From an uncultured Marinobacter sp. (GTDB taxonomy: Bacteria; Pseudomonadota; Gammaproteobacteria; Pseudomonadales; Oleiphilaceae), in the NCBI RefSeq assembly GCF_947259545.1, contig NZ_CAMYMK010000007.1:1-64000 (forward strand): DNA of 64,000 nt, written 5' to 3'. This document shows, in pieces, positions 23,912 through 35,359 of this stretch (position 1 is its first letter; each line of letters opens with the position of its first letter). The notes under the pieces were generated by a model. That model was not told where the DNA came from and did no database searches. It saw only the letters and a list, made by a program, of their open reading frames with translations. Made by a program: the position numbers and the translations under genes.

Positions 23912-24799
23912 TCAGGCGACAGCCGTTTTGCGAACGGATTCAAGAAGACGGTACCAGAGAGGGCGGGGCAGAGAGCACTGGGTGCCGCGAGTGGCGGAAT
24001 GGATCCTGTCAGGGTTCATGGACCCGAGCACCGGCACCGGTGATCCGGGAAGCTGGTGCAGCCAGGCAATGGCCAGTGCGGTTTCATCCAGTCCGGTTTC
24101 CTCGCGCGCGCTGTCGAGCAGGTCGGCGGGAATCCGCTCCGCCAGGTTACCGCCACCCAGCGGGGACCAGGCCAGCCAGCGCATCCCGTCAGTAAGGTGA
24201 GCTTCCAGTGTGCCATCGAACAGTGGATCAGTGTGCGCAATGGACAACTGGCTTTGGTTGCACACCAATGGCAGGTCGGTGTTCCGGGCCAGCCATCGCC
24301 ACTGTTCCGGCAGGAAGTTGGACACGCCAATCTGGCGTACCTTCCCCGCTGATACCGCATTTTCCAGTACCCGGGCTACGTCCTCAGCCTGCAGCAACGG
24401 GTCGGGCCGATGGATCAGAAAGGTATCAAGCTGCTCCACGGCCAGTGACCCCAGGGCCTTGTCGATCGCGTTCGCCAGGTAGCCGGCTTCTGCCTGGTAA
24501 TGTTTCACCTGCCACGGTGAGCTGTCCTGGCCAGCCGGCACGATACCCGCTTTGGTGATAACGCGAACCCGTTTGGCCAGGGTCGGGTGCGCCCGCAGTG
24601 CGTCACCGAACAGCCTTTCACATTCGCCGGTGCCGTAGATGTCGGCGTGGTCGAACACATTCAGCCCTTCATCCACGCGTGCTGATAGCCAATCGGCCAG
24701 CTTTGCCGGTTGGGTGAGCTCGGGATGATCGTGGAGTCGCATCATTCCCAGAATCAATGGGATATCCGCTGTGAATGCTTCTGTTGGGGCGCTTTGCAC
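23912..24799 (-). CDS. Aldo/keto reductase (YdhF-like)
   Basis: This 295-residue TIM-barrel oxidoreductase has the catalytic set of the AKR family: FDHADIYGTGECERLFG (Asp and Tyr), VITKAG (Lys) and DTFLIHRPDPLL (His). The NADPH-binding region is near the C-terminus (VPVLGSMNPDRI). It begins with GTG 24799 preceded by AAGGAGTAACC. It starts 2 bases after the amylase stop, so it is the distal gene of the amylase operon and could reduce a sugar aldehyde, which is inference. Confidence 0.88.
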   Translation of the reverse strand: MQSAPTEAFTADIPLILGMMRLHDHPELTQPAKLADWLSARVDEGLNVFDHADIYGTGECERLFGDALRAHPTLAKRVRVITKAGIVPAGQDSSPWQVKHYQAEAGYLANAIDKALGSLAVEQLDTFLIHRPDPLLQAEDVARVLENAVSAGKVRQIGVSNFLPEQWRWLARNTDLPLVCNQSQLSIAHTDPLFDGTLEAHLTDGMRWLAWSPLGGGNLAERIPADLLDSAREETGLDETALAIAWLHQLPGSPVPVLGSMNPDRIHSATRGTQCSLPRPLWYRLLESVRKTAVA

Positions 24800-24801
24800 G
24801 G

Positions 24802-26628
24802 TTACTCCTTACCAAAGGCGATGACCACGCGGTCGTCACCATGGGTTCTTGAAAAGACGTAGGGTTCGGTGCTGAGGCGTTTGTGTTTGCCCGCGCCAAT
24901 GGCCGGATGGCGCGCCCGGAACTGCCCCAGTTTTTTCCAGTGGGACAAGACAGGTGTGGCCTTGCCGTTATCAATATCGGCCCAGTTCATATCCGAACGG
25001 GTTCCCTGATGGCCGTCTGAACCGGTGGGCCCGAAGCGTCGACCGGTCTCATCCCCGTAGAAGATCTGGCTGGTTCCCGGTGTGAACAGCAGGGCGCTGG
25101 CTGCCCGCTTTTGCAAGACGGGGTCGTTATCGGCAATGCGGCTGAATAACTGGGTGTCGTGGGATGAGATGTAGCTCATTACGTTGAATGGCCGGTCGCT
25201 ATTCATCGTCTTTGCGTAATCGCTGTAGATGTCCTCCATCTCGGGCAGACAGGCGGCACCGTCACGGGCTTCTTCCTGCAGGTCAAAGTTGATCACTGCA
25301 TCGAAGCCGGAATCAAAGTAGCTGCTGCGGGTGACGGTGTGCGGGAAAACCTCGGCCACCATCCAGAAATCCTCTGCTGGCAGCGCTTGCCCGGGATTGT
25401 TGTTGCGATAGGTCGCCAGCGCTTTCTGGGCCTCGGCTTTCAGTTCCTGCCAGGCTTCCGGCTCCACGTGCTTGGCGGTGTCTACCCGGAAACCATCAAC
25501 GCCGAATTCGCGCACCCACTCCGTCAGCCAGGTAATCAGGTAATCCCGCACGGTGGCATCATCGAGCTGTCGGGCAAGGGTGTTCTCTTTATTTTGGAGG
25601 AACACCGGCAGGTCCACGGCTTTGTCGGATGCAGTCTTGAAGTCTGGCAGGAAGGCCAGCGAGCCGCGTACCGGGTCGATGGAGGCATTCGGCGGTGTAT
25701 CATAGTCCCCGATGCCGGCGCGGACCCAGTCCTTGCCCCACCAGTTGCGCCAGTCCGGGTGATCATAGTCGATCAGGGCGTGGTAGGCGTGGAAATCCTC
25801 CCAGGACTCTGGTTGCCAGTGGCCCCACGATTCCGGTAAGTGTTTCTCGAAGCCTTCGCGCAGCCCGCCGAAGTTGAAGGTTTGCATATCCTGAAGCGTG
25901 GCATAGCCGGGGTGGTTCATGACTACATCCATGACCACTCGAATGCCGCGGGCGTGGGCTTGTTCAACCAGGGCGCGGAATTCCTCGCGAGTTCCAAAGT
26001 TTGCGTCCGGGCGGGTAAAGTCCCGGGCGTAGTAACCGTGATAGCCATAGTGTTGGAAATCCCCCCGGTCGCCACCGCCAACCCAGCCGTGAATCTGCTC
26101 GAAGGGTGGAGTGATCCAGATAGCGTTGACGCCCAGCTCGTCGAGGTAATCCAGCTTTTCGGTCAGGCCCGCGAAGTCGCCGCCGTGGAAGGTGCCGATT
26201 TCGTCCATGCCGTCGGGTTTGCGGCCATAGTTCCAATCATTATCGGTGCGGCCGTTGGCGAATCGGTCGGTCACGGTAAAGTAAACAGTGGCACCGGCCC
26301 AGTTGAAGCTTTGTTCCGGGGCGTTGGCGGCCTCAATCAGTAACAGGCCTTCGGCTTCCGGGGCGGGTGTCAGGGTGACTTCACCATTTTGCACCTGGGC
26401 CCTTTCGCCACTGTAGAAGTCCCGCACCCAATCGCCGTCGGCGAAAACCTCACCCACCGAAACCGTCATCTCGGACTGGGTGGGAGTGCACAGGCGGTCA
26501 CTGGTTGACGGGGTCCGGTTGTCTGAGGGTGGGGCAGCTGTTTCAAGCTGGCCGCCAGCGCAGCCGGCAAGGGAGAGGCAGGTCACAAGGCTGGCGGTTA
26601 ACCTGAGTTTTTTCGGGTATGGTTTCAT
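24802..26628 (-). CDS. GH13 alpha-amylase family lipoprotein
   Basis: This 608-residue protein has a lipoprotein signal with lipobox LAGC (Cys23). A short linker and a small beta domain precede the GH13 barrel. The four conserved GH13 regions are visible: VVMDVVMNHPG, GFRVDTAKHVE (nucleophile Asp), MVAEVFPH (acid/base Glu) and SYISSHDTQLF (Asp). It should hydrolyse alpha-1,4 glucan or maltodextrin in the periplasm or at the outer membrane. It is divergent from malE, with a MalT-box-like sequence between them, and followed by the aldo/keto reductase gene. The C-terminal beta domain seems short. Confidence 0.9.
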   Translation of the reverse strand: MKPYPKKLRLTASLVTCLSLAGCAGGQLETAAPPSDNRTPSTSDRLCTPTQSEMTVSVGEVFADGDWVRDFYSGERAQVQNGEVTLTPAPEAEGLLLIEAANAPEQSFNWAGATVYFTVTDRFANGRTDNDWNYGRKPDGMDEIGTFHGGDFAGLTEKLDYLDELGVNAIWITPPFEQIHGWVGGGDRGDFQHYGYHGYYARDFTRPDANFGTREEFRALVEQAHARGIRVVMDVVMNHPGYATLQDMQTFNFGGLREGFEKHLPESWGHWQPESWEDFHAYHALIDYDHPDWRNWWGKDWVRAGIGDYDTPPNASIDPVRGSLAFLPDFKTASDKAVDLPVFLQNKENTLARQLDDATVRDYLITWLTEWVREFGVDGFRVDTAKHVEPEAWQELKAEAQKALATYRNNNPGQALPAEDFWMVAEVFPHTVTRSSYFDSGFDAVINFDLQEEARDGAACLPEMEDIYSDYAKTMNSDRPFNVMSYISSHDTQLFSRIADNDPVLQKRAASALLFTPGTSQIFYGDETGRRFGPTGSDGHQGTRSDMNWADIDNGKATPVLSHWKKLGQFRARHPAIGAGKHKRLSTEPYVFSRTHGDDRVVIAFGKE

Positions 26629-26684
26629 GCAATGGGCTCCGGTTCCGTTTATTGTTGTGGTACCGCAATCAAACCAGACTTGAA

Positions 26685-26727
26685 GGAAGGGGGGTAGACG
26701 GAATTTAGTACGCCTTACTACTCCCCC
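26685..26727. promoter_or_regulatory. MalT-box-like sequences between the amylase and malE genes
   Basis: GGAAGGGGGGTAG lies on the plus strand at 26685-26697. GGGGGAGTAGTAAGG lies on the minus strand at 26727-26713. The second repeats GGGGGAGTAGTA from the MalT box cluster upstream of the alpha-glucosidase gene. The consensus known from enteric MalT is GGGGA(T/G)GAGG. The location in the divergent amylase/malE promoter region fits joint activation. Confidence 0.5.
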
Positions 26728-26890
26728 GTTCTACGCCTCAGTGAATGAAATCAGGGCTGATGCCAGCAACGGCAAATTGCAACACAGTTCGGTTACTCGC
26801 AATAGAAAGATTTGCGTTAAGCCCGTCCGGCCAACCTCGTGCCAGGGCGGACAACAAGAATAAGGCTAGAACAAGCAGAGGAATAACCTG

Positions 26891-28090
<1,200 letters not shown>

Positions 28091-28114
28091 TGCCTCAACC
28101 GGATGCGCCGTCAG

Positions 28115-28129
28115 CCGCCGGGCTGGCGG
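28115..28129 (+). other. Small intercistronic hairpin after malE
   Basis: CCGCC-GGGCT-GGCGG forms a short 5-bp stem 25 bases after the malE stop. Hairpins at this position in maltose operons protect the malE message and reduce downstream expression. This one is short and could be chance in GC-rich DNA. Confidence 0.3.
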
Positions 28130-28207
28130 TGTTTCGGGTTGTGCTGACCTGTTGTTGAAAATCTGCCACCGCCGATCGTGGCGACGGCTTTAAACGGGCT
28201 GACTACA

Positions 28208-29749
28208 ATGATTACGGAATCCCTGTCCTCCTACGGACCCGAAAACAGACTTCCAATGATGCGAACAATTCTGAAGTGGAGCGCTCTGGCCGCATTCGTG
28301 GGAATGGCGCTCTACCTGATACTGGCGCTCTACGCCCAGCAGGAATTTGTGTTTGCGATGCTGTTCCTGGTGCTGACGGCATCAGCGATATTTGTCTTTG
28401 TACACAAAAAGCTTTACGCCCACCGCTACATCTTTCCCGCTGTGGCCGGCATGGGGCTGTTCGTTATTTTCCCGCTGATGTACACCGTAGGTATTGGTTT
28501 TACCAACTACAGTGCCAGTAATCTCCTGAGCTTCGAGCAGGTGCAGGATAACCTGCTGGACCGGACCTATCAGTCCGGTTCCATCCGCTATGATTACGGC
28601 CTTTACGAAACCGATGCCGGTTATGTGATTTACCTGGAAGGTGAGCACCAGGACCTGGTCACAGCACCTCTTGAGCTGGACGGTTCGGAAGCAAGCGTGC
28701 CTGTGCTGCCTGCTTCAGTGAAGCCGGCAGGAGACCCGTTAGGTATGCGGGATATCATTCAGCTCAGATCGGAGCTGTCGCAACTGGATCTGCTGACCGA
28801 AGACGGCCGTGCGCTGAGCATGGCCAGCCTGCGTGCGTTTGCAGCCATTAAAGACCAGTTCACATTGCACGACAATGGCAGCATTACCAACAATCAGACG
28901 GACGTGACCTATTTCCCGGATCATGACGCCGGCTTTTACCGCAGTGCGGACGGCGAGACCCTGTCGCCGGGGTGGACCGTGAACATTGGTTGGGACAACT
29001 ATCTGAAGGTCGTTTCCGATCCAACGATTCGCGGGCCGTTTTTCGAGATCTTCGTGTGGACGCTCTCCTTTGCGGTGGCAACGGTGGTGTTTACCCTGGC
29101 GCTTGGCCTGCTGTTGGCCAACCTGCTGCAGTGGGACCAGATCCGTGGCAAAGGTTTCTACCGCACCATGCTGATCCTGCCTTATGCCGTCCCGGCATTC
29201 ATTTCAATCCTGGTATTCAAGGGCCTGTTCAACCAGAACTTCGGTGAAATCAACCTGGTGCTGGAAGGACTGTTCGGAATGCGTCCGGACTGGTTCAGCG
29301 ACCCGGCACTGGCCCGCACGATGATTCTGATCGTGAATACCTGGCTCGGCTATCCCTACATGATGCTGCTCTGTATGGGCCTGCTGCAGGCGATTCCACG
29401 GGATCTTTATGAGGCATCCGCCATGGATGGGGCAGGGCCGGTGAACAACCTGTTCAATGTCACTCTGCCGCTGATTATCAAGCCACTGATGCCGCTGTTG
29501 ATCGCAAGCTTCGCGTTCAATTTCAACAACTTCGTCCTGATCGCCCTGTTGACCGGTGGTGCGCCCGATATTATCGGCGCCAGCACACCCGCAGGCACCA
29601 CAGACCTGCTGGTGAGTTACACCTACCGCATTGCGTTCCAGGATTCCGGACAGAACTTTGGCCTGGCGGCTGCCATCGCCACAGCCATCTTCCTGGTGGT
29701 TGGCGCCCTGTCGCTGATCAACCTGAAACTGTCCAAAGTCAAAGTATAA
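28208..29749 (+). CDS. malF: Maltose ABC transporter permease MalF
   Basis: From ATG 28208 the protein has 513 residues, nearly the same as E. coli MalF. N-terminal membrane helices are followed by a long periplasmic P2-type loop (about residues 100-265). The permease core carries the EAA loop [20 protein letters not shown], which docks on MalK. It ends in a hydrophobic helix. With MalG it forms the channel for maltodextrins. It sits between malE and malG with a 10-base gap to malG. Confidence 0.93.
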   Translation: MITESLSSYGPENRLPMMRTILKWSALAAFVGMALYLILALYAQQEFVFAMLFLVLTASAIFVFVHKKLYAHRYIFPAVAGMGLFVIFPLMYTVGIGFTNYSASNLLSFEQVQDNLLDRTYQSGSIRYDYGLYETDAGYVIYLEGEHQDLVTAPLELDGSEASVPVLPASVKPAGDPLGMRDIIQLRSELSQLDLLTEDGRALSMASLRAFAAIKDQFTLHDNGSITNNQTDVTYFPDHDAGFYRSADGETLSPGWTVNIGWDNYLKVVSDPTIRGPFFEIFVWTLSFAVATVVFTLALGLLLANLLQWDQIRGKGFYRTMLILPYAVPAFISILVFKGLFNQNFGEINLVLEGLFGMRPDWFSDPALARTMILIVNTWLGYPYMMLLCMGLLQAIPRDLYEASAMDGAGPVNNLFNVTLPLIIKPLMPLLIASFAFNFNNFVLIALLTGGAPDIIGASTPAGTTDLLVSYTYRIAFQDSGQNFGLAAAIATAIFLVVGALSLINLKLSKVKV

Positions 29750-29759
29750 GGAGCTACCC

Positions 29760-30650
29760 ATGGCGATGGTTCAACCCCGCTCCACCAAATATCGCGTTCT
29801 GGCGTCCCATCTCGGGATGCTCGGATTCATCGTGATCATTCTCTTTCCACTGCTGATGGTGATTTCCATCTCCTTCCGCAGCGGTAACTTTGCGTCCGGC
29901 AGCCTGCTGCCGGAGAATCCTTCCCTTGAGCACTGGTACCTGGCGCTTGGTATACCTTATACCGGCGAAGACGGTACCGTGACCCAACCACCGTTTCCGG
30001 TGCTGTTGTGGCTGTGGAACTCGATCAAGATTGCGGTGGTTTCGGCAGTACTGATCCTGGCGTTGTCCACCACCAGCGCCTACGCCTTCGCCCGCATGCG
30101 GTTCGCGGGCAAGGGTTTTGTGCTCAAGTCCATGCTGATCTTCCAGATGTTTCCGCCGGTGTTGTCCCTGGTGGCACTGTATGCCCTGTTTGACAAGATC
30201 GGCAATCACGTCAGCTGGTTGGGGCTCAATACCCACGGGGCGGTGATTGTTGCTTCCCTGGGGGGCATGGCGCTGCATATCTGGACGATCAAAGGCTACT
30301 TCGATTCCATCGACCGCTCCCTGGAGGAGGCGGCCATTGTGGACGGGGCGACCACCTGGCAGGCGTTCCGCTACATACTTCTGCCGTTGTCCGTGCCGAT
30401 CCTGGTGGTGGTGTTCATCCTGGCGTTCATCATGACCATCATGGAGTACCCGATGGCGTCGGTACTGCTGGTCGATACCGACAAGCTGACGCTGGCGGTG
30501 GGTGCGCAGCAGTATCTCTATGAGCAGAACTATTTGTGGGGCGATTTCGCAGCGGCGGCGGTGCTTTCCGGCCTGCCTATTACTGTCATTTTCCTCTATT
30601 GCCAGAAATGGATTGTCGGCGGTTTGACCGCCGGTGGCGTCAAGGGATAA
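29760..30650 (+). CDS. malG: Maltose ABC transporter permease MalG
   Basis: This 296-residue protein is identical in length to E. coli MalG. It has six predicted membrane helices. The EAA loop [20 protein letters not shown] docks on MalK, and the C-terminus [15 protein letters not shown] is a hallmark of MalG, reaching into the MalK dimer interface. AAGGAG precedes ATG 29760. It is the last gene of malEFG and is followed by a strong terminator. malK is encoded on the opposite strand. Confidence 0.95.
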   Translation: MAMVQPRSTKYRVLASHLGMLGFIVIILFPLLMVISISFRSGNFASGSLLPENPSLEHWYLALGIPYTGEDGTVTQPPFPVLLWLWNSIKIAVVSAVLILALSTTSAYAFARMRFAGKGFVLKSMLIFQMFPPVLSLVALYALFDKIGNHVSWLGLNTHGAVIVASLGGMALHIWTIKGYFDSIDRSLEEAAIVDGATTWQAFRYILLPLSVPILVVVFILAFIMTIMEYPMASVLLVDTDKLTLAVGAQQYLYEQNYLWGDFAAAAVLSGLPITVIFLYCQKWIVGGLTAGGVKG

Positions 30651-30756
30651 TGCCGTTGTTCTGCTGGTTTCTCTGAAGTCTCTCTCCCAGGCCATGACGG
30701 AAGATCCCGCATGGCCTTTCCGCGATCCCTGCGTCTTCCAGCGTTAACTTTCGCGA

Positions 30757-30796
30757 CCCGGTCAGGCTGAATCCCCCCTGCTGACCGGGCTTTTTT
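30757..30796 (+). terminator. Rho-independent terminator of malEFG
   Basis: CCCGGTCAG at 30757-30765 pairs perfectly with CTGACCGGG at 30781-30789, and a run of six T follows. It lies about 105 bases after the malG stop. Confidence 0.85.
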
Positions 30797-30802
30797 ATGG
30801 CC

Positions 30803-30829
30803 AAAAAAAGGGGGCTGTTGCAGCCCCCT
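30803..30829 (-). terminator. Rho-independent terminator of malK
   Basis: On the minus strand AGGGGGCTG-CAA-CAGCCCCCT is a perfect 9-bp stem with a 3-base loop followed by seven T, 20 bases after the malK stop. It sits back to back with the malEFG terminator. Confidence 0.9.
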
Positions 30830-30848
30830 GGAATGGTGTCAGTAAGGT

Positions 30849-31964
30849 TCAGAAATCTATGCAAGGTTCCTGGAACAGGCGGGGGCAGGCACTGCCATCC
30901 TGACGGAACAGGTGGCACTTGTTGGCATTCATGCCCAACGTAACCGGTGTGCGTTCCTGTACCGGGTTGCCGCCATCAGTCCGCATGGTAATGACACCTT
31001 CCACGTTATTCATGACCAGGTGCACCAGCGTCTGATACCCAAGGCGCTCGACCACGTGAACTTCACCTTCCAGGTACATGTCTGCCTCCTGGTTTTCGCT
31101 CAGGTGTTCCGGGCGGATACCCAGGGTAACTGTTTCGCCCTCGGTGAGTTCTGATCCGTTTACCGGCAGCTCCAGGTGATGGTTGCCCGGTAATACCACA
31201 GTCGCTGACTGGCTGGTCGCAGATGCCACCGTGCAGTCGATGAAGTTCATTTTTGGTGAGCCGATAAACCCGGCAACAAAGCGTGTTGCAGGGTAGTGGT
31301 ACAGCTCCATGGGCCTGCCGACCTGGGCAATGGCGCCGTTGTCCAGGGCAACGATCTTGTCGGCCATGGTCATGGCCTCCACCTGATCGTGAGTCACATA
31401 GATCATGGTCGCGCCCAGGCGCTTGTGCAGTCGGGAAATTTCGATGCGCATTTGAACACGCAACGACGCATCAAGGTTGGACAGCGGCTCATCGAACAGG
31501 AATACCGCCGGCTCGCGAACAATGGTGCGGCCAATGGCAACGCGCTGGCGTTGGCCGCCGGACAGGTCCTTGGGTCTGCGTTCAAGCAGCTTGTCCAGCT
31601 GTAGCAGATTTGCCGCATCCTGGACGCGGCGTTTGATTTCGGTCTTATTGGTCTTGGCGAGCTTAAGACCGAATGCCATGTTCTCCGCCACGTCCATATG
31701 CGGGTAGAGAGCATAGGACTGGAATACCATGCCCACTTCCCGTTCTTTTGGAGGAAGGTTGTTTACCCGGTCGTTGCCAATGTACATGTCGCCTGAAGTA
31801 ATATCTTCCAGTCCTGCGACCATTCGCAACAGAGTGGATTTGCCGCAGCCCGACGGGCCAACAAAGACCACGAATTCACCGTCTTCAATATCCAGGTTTA
31901 CATTGCGTGTGACCTGGATGTCGTCATAACTTTTGCAGATATTGCGTAAGGTCACGCTGGCCAT
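30849..31964 (-). CDS. malK: Maltose ABC transporter ATPase MalK
   Basis: From ATG 31964 (AAGAGG upstream) the protein has 371 residues, the MalK length; an in-frame extension to 32099 overlaps the next gene and is rejected. It has Walker [10 protein letters not shown], signature [13 protein letters not shown], Walker [13 protein letters not shown] and a C-terminal TOBE-type regulatory domain (LGIRPEHL). In E. coli that domain also binds MalT and holds it inactive. It powers maltodextrin import with MalFG. It lies downstream of the GH13 glucosidase gene on the same strand. Confidence 0.95.
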   Translation of the reverse strand: MASVTLRNICKSYDDIQVTRNVNLDIEDGEFVVFVGPSGCGKSTLLRMVAGLEDITSGDMYIGNDRVNNLPPKEREVGMVFQSYALYPHMDVAENMAFGLKLAKTNKTEIKRRVQDAANLLQLDKLLERRPKDLSGGQRQRVAIGRTIVREPAVFLFDEPLSNLDASLRVQMRIEISRLHKRLGATMIYVTHDQVEAMTMADKIVALDNGAIAQVGRPMELYHYPATRFVAGFIGSPKMNFIDCTVASATSQSATVVLPGNHHLELPVNGSELTEGETVTLGIRPEHLSENQEADMYLEGEVHVVERLGYQTLVHLVMNNVEGVITMRTDGGNPVQERTPVTLGMNANKCHLFRQDGSACPRLFQEPCIDF

Positions 31965-32001
31965 AACTAGCCTCTTCTTGTTTGATCTGTGTAATGCTAT
32001 C

Positions 32002-33615
32002 TCAGCCCCGGGCGATGTCCACGCCCCAGGCCTCAAGTTGCAGTTTCTGTCCACGCCACTGGCCACCGACGAAGTCCGGGGTTCCTGCCACCTGGGCACT
32101 TCCTGACGGGAGGTGGATTGTCACCGGATTGTCGCTGAGGTTCAGGGCAATAAACAGGGTTTCACCCTCATAGCTGCGGGAATACAGCAGAGTGTCCTCA
32201 GGCGACTTATGGAACTTTATGTCGCCTTTGAGCAGGACCGGTTGGTTTCGTCGCCAACCCAGGAACGAACGGTAGGCCTCGAGCACCGATTGCTCATCTT
32301 CATCCTGAAGAGCGACTGCCGCGCTGTAATGATTTTCATAAACCGGCAACCAGGGTTGGGCATCGGAGAATCCCCCGTGGGCTTTCTGATCGTGCCAGAG
32401 CATTGGTGTACGGCAACCGTCCCGGCCTTTGTACTCCGGCCAGAAATTGATTCCGTAGGGATCGACCAGATCCTCATAGGCCAGTTCGGCCTCGGGCAGT
32501 CCCAGCTCCTCTCCCTGATAAATGCATACACTGCCGCGGAGGGTCAGCAGCATGGTCATGTAAGCTTTCAGCTGTTGGTCGGTCCTGGCGTCCCAGCGGG
32601 TGGTAACCCGGGTCACGTCATGGTTGCCGATTGCCCAGCAGGGCCATCCGTCCGTGAGCTTGTCTTCAATGGTGTTGATCGTCTTTCTGAAAAAGTCCGC
32701 ACCGTGCTGTTCAGTCAGCAAGTCGAACGAGTAGGCCATGTGGAGTTTGTCACCGTCACTGGTGTAGTCCGCCATGGTCTGTAGCGAATGGTCGTCTCCG
32801 ATTTCGCCGACGGTGGTTGTGCCTGGGTATTGGTCGAGTAACGCACGCAGTCGCCTGAGGAAATCCAGGTTTTCCGGCTGGGTCTTGTCGTACTTGTGGA
32901 ACTGATACGCGTATGGATTCTCCTGGCGAACGCCGATGGAGCCTTCCGCGACGGATACACTGGGCGGATTGTCTCTCAACTTGCTGTCATGGAAGCAGAA
33001 GTTAATGGCATCAAGGCGGAAACCGTCGACGCCTCGGTCGAGCCAGAACTGCACATCCGAAAGCACCTGATCCTGAACTTCCGGGTTGTGGAAGTTCAAA
33101 TCGGGCTGGCTGGCCAGGAAGTTGTGCAGATAGTACTGTTTGCGTCGACTGTCCCACGCCCAGGCCGGGCCACCAAAAACAGACAACCAGTTGTTTGGTT
33201 CTGTACCGTCGTCTTTCGGGTCTGCCCATACATACCAGTCTGCCTTGGGGTTGTCCCGGCTGGCGCGACTTTCCACAAACCACGGATGCTGATCGGAGGA
33301 ATGGCTGAGGACCTGATCGATCATGATCTTCAGGCCACGTTTGTGGGCTTCGTCAATCAGGGTGTCGAAGTCTTCCAGGGTGCCAAAGATCGGGTCGACG
33401 TTACGGTAGTCGGCCACGTCGTAGCCGAAGTCTTTCATTGGCGATGTGAAGAACGGTGACAGCCAGATCCCATCCACATTCAGGCTGGCGATATAGTCCA
33501 GCTTGGCAGTGACACCGGGCAGATCGCCGATACCATCACCGTTCGAGTCGTAGAAGCTGCGTGGATACACTTGATAGATGACGGCGCCGCGCCACCAGTC
33601 CGGGTTCCTGATCAT
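32002..33615 (-). CDS. Alpha-glucosidase, GH13 family (GH13_23-like)
   Basis: This 537-residue protein has no signal peptide, so it is cytoplasmic. It starts [20 protein letters not shown] and carries the GH13 regions [29 protein letters not shown] (nucleophile Asp), [11 protein letters not shown] (acid/base Glu) and AIGNHDVTR (Asp). The pattern resembles GH13_23 alpha-glucosidases of halophilic gammaproteobacteria such as Halomonas, which release glucose from maltose and short oligosaccharides. The product would feed glucokinase. A cluster of MalT boxes lies about 115-145 bases upstream. malK follows on the same strand. Confidence 0.92.
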   Translation of the reverse strand: MIRNPDWWRGAVIYQVYPRSFYDSNGDGIGDLPGVTAKLDYIASLNVDGIWLSPFFTSPMKDFGYDVADYRNVDPIFGTLEDFDTLIDEAHKRGLKIMIDQVLSHSSDQHPWFVESRASRDNPKADWYVWADPKDDGTEPNNWLSVFGGPAWAWDSRRKQYYLHNFLASQPDLNFHNPEVQDQVLSDVQFWLDRGVDGFRLDAINFCFHDSKLRDNPPSVSVAEGSIGVRQENPYAYQFHKYDKTQPENLDFLRRLRALLDQYPGTTTVGEIGDDHSLQTMADYTSDGDKLHMAYSFDLLTEQHGADFFRKTINTIEDKLTDGWPCWAIGNHDVTRVTTRWDARTDQQLKAYMTMLLTLRGSVCIYQGEELGLPEAELAYEDLVDPYGINFWPEYKGRDGCRTPMLWHDQKAHGGFSDAQPWLPVYENHYSAAVALQDEDEQSVLEAYRSFLGWRRNQPVLLKGDIKFHKSPEDTLLYSRSYEGETLFIALNLSDNPVTIHLPSGSAQVAGTPDFVGGQWRGQKLQLEAWGVDIARG

Positions 33616-33731
33616 TTTTCCTCGCTTACACCCTGATGGTGAAAATTATTATTTACTCCGTATCCGTTCCATAGTGCGTTGGGGCTGGCAAGCGTTCATC
33701 CTCCTGTCCGACTTTTTGTTGGCGTAGATGG

Positions 33732-33762
33732 GGGGAGGAGGGGGGAGTAGTAGGGGGAGGCT
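33732..33762 (+). promoter_or_regulatory. Cluster of three MalT boxes upstream of the alpha-glucosidase gene
   Basis: Three near-direct repeats, GGGGAGGAGG (33732), GGGGAGTAGT (33742) and GGGGGAGGCT (33753), are spaced 10-11 bases apart, one helical turn. The first equals the enteric MalT consensus GGGGA(T/G)GAGG. A further GGATGA core lies on the opposite strand at 33701-33696. The cluster lies between the symporter gene end and the glucosidase-malK unit it probably activates. Confidence 0.7.
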
Positions 33763-33801
33763 GACCGGACACCCGAAACTGACCGGCCAGTTCCGGGAAA
33801 C

Positions 33802-35175
33802 TTAAGCGTCCGGTTTCCGTCCGGCGAGGGTCGCCAACAATACGCTGGCAACGGCTGAAAACACCAGTGCGCCGAGGAAGGGGGGCAGGGTCGGAATAGC
33901 ACCGGGGAAACTGGCTGCCTCCAGGCCGGCGATCAGGGTTCCACCGCCAATCCAGCCGGGCAGAATGGCGCCGACCAGTCCGGCCAGCCCACCACCGACG
34001 GCCGCAGTTGTCGACATTCTTTTCCACAGACCCATGAGTACCGGAATTACGGCAGTTGCACATAGTAAATCGGCGATCAGGAACAGTCGGAGGACCGAGA
34101 TGCCCTGCAGTGCCACCAGCACCACCGGAATCATCAGTAACACGGTGATCCAGCGTGCGGAGGTCAGAGACAAACCTTTCTTTTCGGTGACGGCCAGCGA
34201 GGCCAGGGCATTCTGCAGGGTATCCACCGATGACGCGACCAGGGTCAGCGCCAGCACCAGCGCCGGAATGGTCAGCCAGGCCGGTGCGCCCGCCAGCATG
34301 GCGAAGAAAGGAATGGGGGGTGAACCCAGGTCGGTGCCGCTCATGGCCGCTGCGATCCCCAGGGACCCGACCACAACCACCACGGCAATGGTGATGATGC
34401 CGCCAAAGAACGCGCCGCGCTGCAGGGACGAGGTATCTCGGGCGGACCAGAGACGTTGCCAATACCCTTGATGAAACAGATTGGCTGCGGTGACCGCGAT
34501 GACCAGGGTCAGCGCCACTCCGAGCGCGCTGGCCACCGGTACAGAAGGCGCGGATGCCATGCTCACTTCCGGCAGCCTGTCCGCTGCCACCATGCCCACG
34601 ATACCAAGCAGGGCAATCAGCAGAAATGCCTGCCACTGATCGGTAACGATGCTGGCTCGCAACCCTCCCCAGGCGGTATAGATCAGTGTGGCGATAGCCA
34701 CTCCGACGACGGCAACGTTACCGTTGATCTCAGAGAGCAAAGAGGTGATGGCGCCAATGGCCGTCAACTCCGCGGTCAGGAAGCAGAGCATGTACAGAAC
34801 GGATATCAGGGATACATAGCGACGAACGGTCTGGCCGTAACAGGCATCGGCAAACTCGCCGATACTGCGGCCCTGCGGCAGTAAGCGCCGGATTGCCGGA
34901 CCACAAAAAGCAAATACGATGAACGGCAGCGCGGCCCCCAGTGCGTAACCGGCCAGCGCCAGGGGGCCGACCAGGGCGCCAACCTCGGGGGGAGCGAACA
35001 GTATCCAGCCGCCCATGCCTGACGCCAGGAAGCTGAAGCCCAGGGCCCGTGCGCCCTGGGAGTTCCTCGCGGTGACAAAGTCATCCAGACCGCCATCCGC
35101 CAGTCTTGCCCGAACACCGAGCCAGGTGAACAGAATGAGGGCGACTGCTATTGCCGCTGCGGTTGTGTAAAACAT
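33802..35175 (-). CDS. Sodium:solute symporter family protein
   Basis: This 457-residue membrane protein has about 12-13 hydrophobic segments and SSS-family features such as LGFSFLASGMGGWILFAPPE and YTAWGGLRASIVTDQWQAF. It imports a solute with sodium. The genomic setting within the maltodextrin locus suggests a sugar, but SSS members also carry proline, urea or acids, so the substrate is open. GGAG precedes ATG 35175. It is upstream of, and on the same strand as, the alpha-glucosidase gene, but the MalT box cluster separates them. Confidence 0.85.
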   Translation of the reverse strand: MFYTTAAAIAVALILFTWLGVRARLADGGLDDFVTARNSQGARALGFSFLASGMGGWILFAPPEVGALVGPLALAGYALGAALPFIVFAFCGPAIRRLLPQGRSIGEFADACYGQTVRRYVSLISVLYMLCFLTAELTAIGAITSLLSEINGNVAVVGVAIATLIYTAWGGLRASIVTDQWQAFLLIALLGIVGMVAADRLPEVSMASAPSVPVASALGVALTLVIAVTAANLFHQGYWQRLWSARDTSSLQRGAFFGGIITIAVVVVVGSLGIAAAMSGTDLGSPPIPFFAMLAGAPAWLTIPALVLALTLVASSVDTLQNALASLAVTEKKGLSLTSARWITVLLMIPVVLVALQGISVLRLFLIADLLCATAVIPVLMGLWKRMSTTAAVGGGLAGLVGAILPGWIGGGTLIAGLEAASFPGAIPTLPPFLGALVFSAVASVLLATLAGRKPDA

Positions 35176-35359
35176 TCGGTTTTCTCCGCCGGAGTGATGG
35201 GCGAGATAGTGCCATATCTGAGCCGGCCCAGCGAGGGCGGGGGCAGAGGCAGAAAATTTACTTCGGTTGCAACTTTGACAATCATTCTTTCAGGGTTCAG
35301 CTTATCATTTAGGTTTATGGCTCAATGATATAATTGGCTGATAGCCACGGAGGTTTGCC

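Noticed and set aside
33653..34636. 327-codon open frame on the minus strand
   Set aside because: It overlaps the symporter gene in another frame on the same strand. The symporter frame has regular membrane helices, whereas this one is Arg/Gly/Pro-rich without domains.
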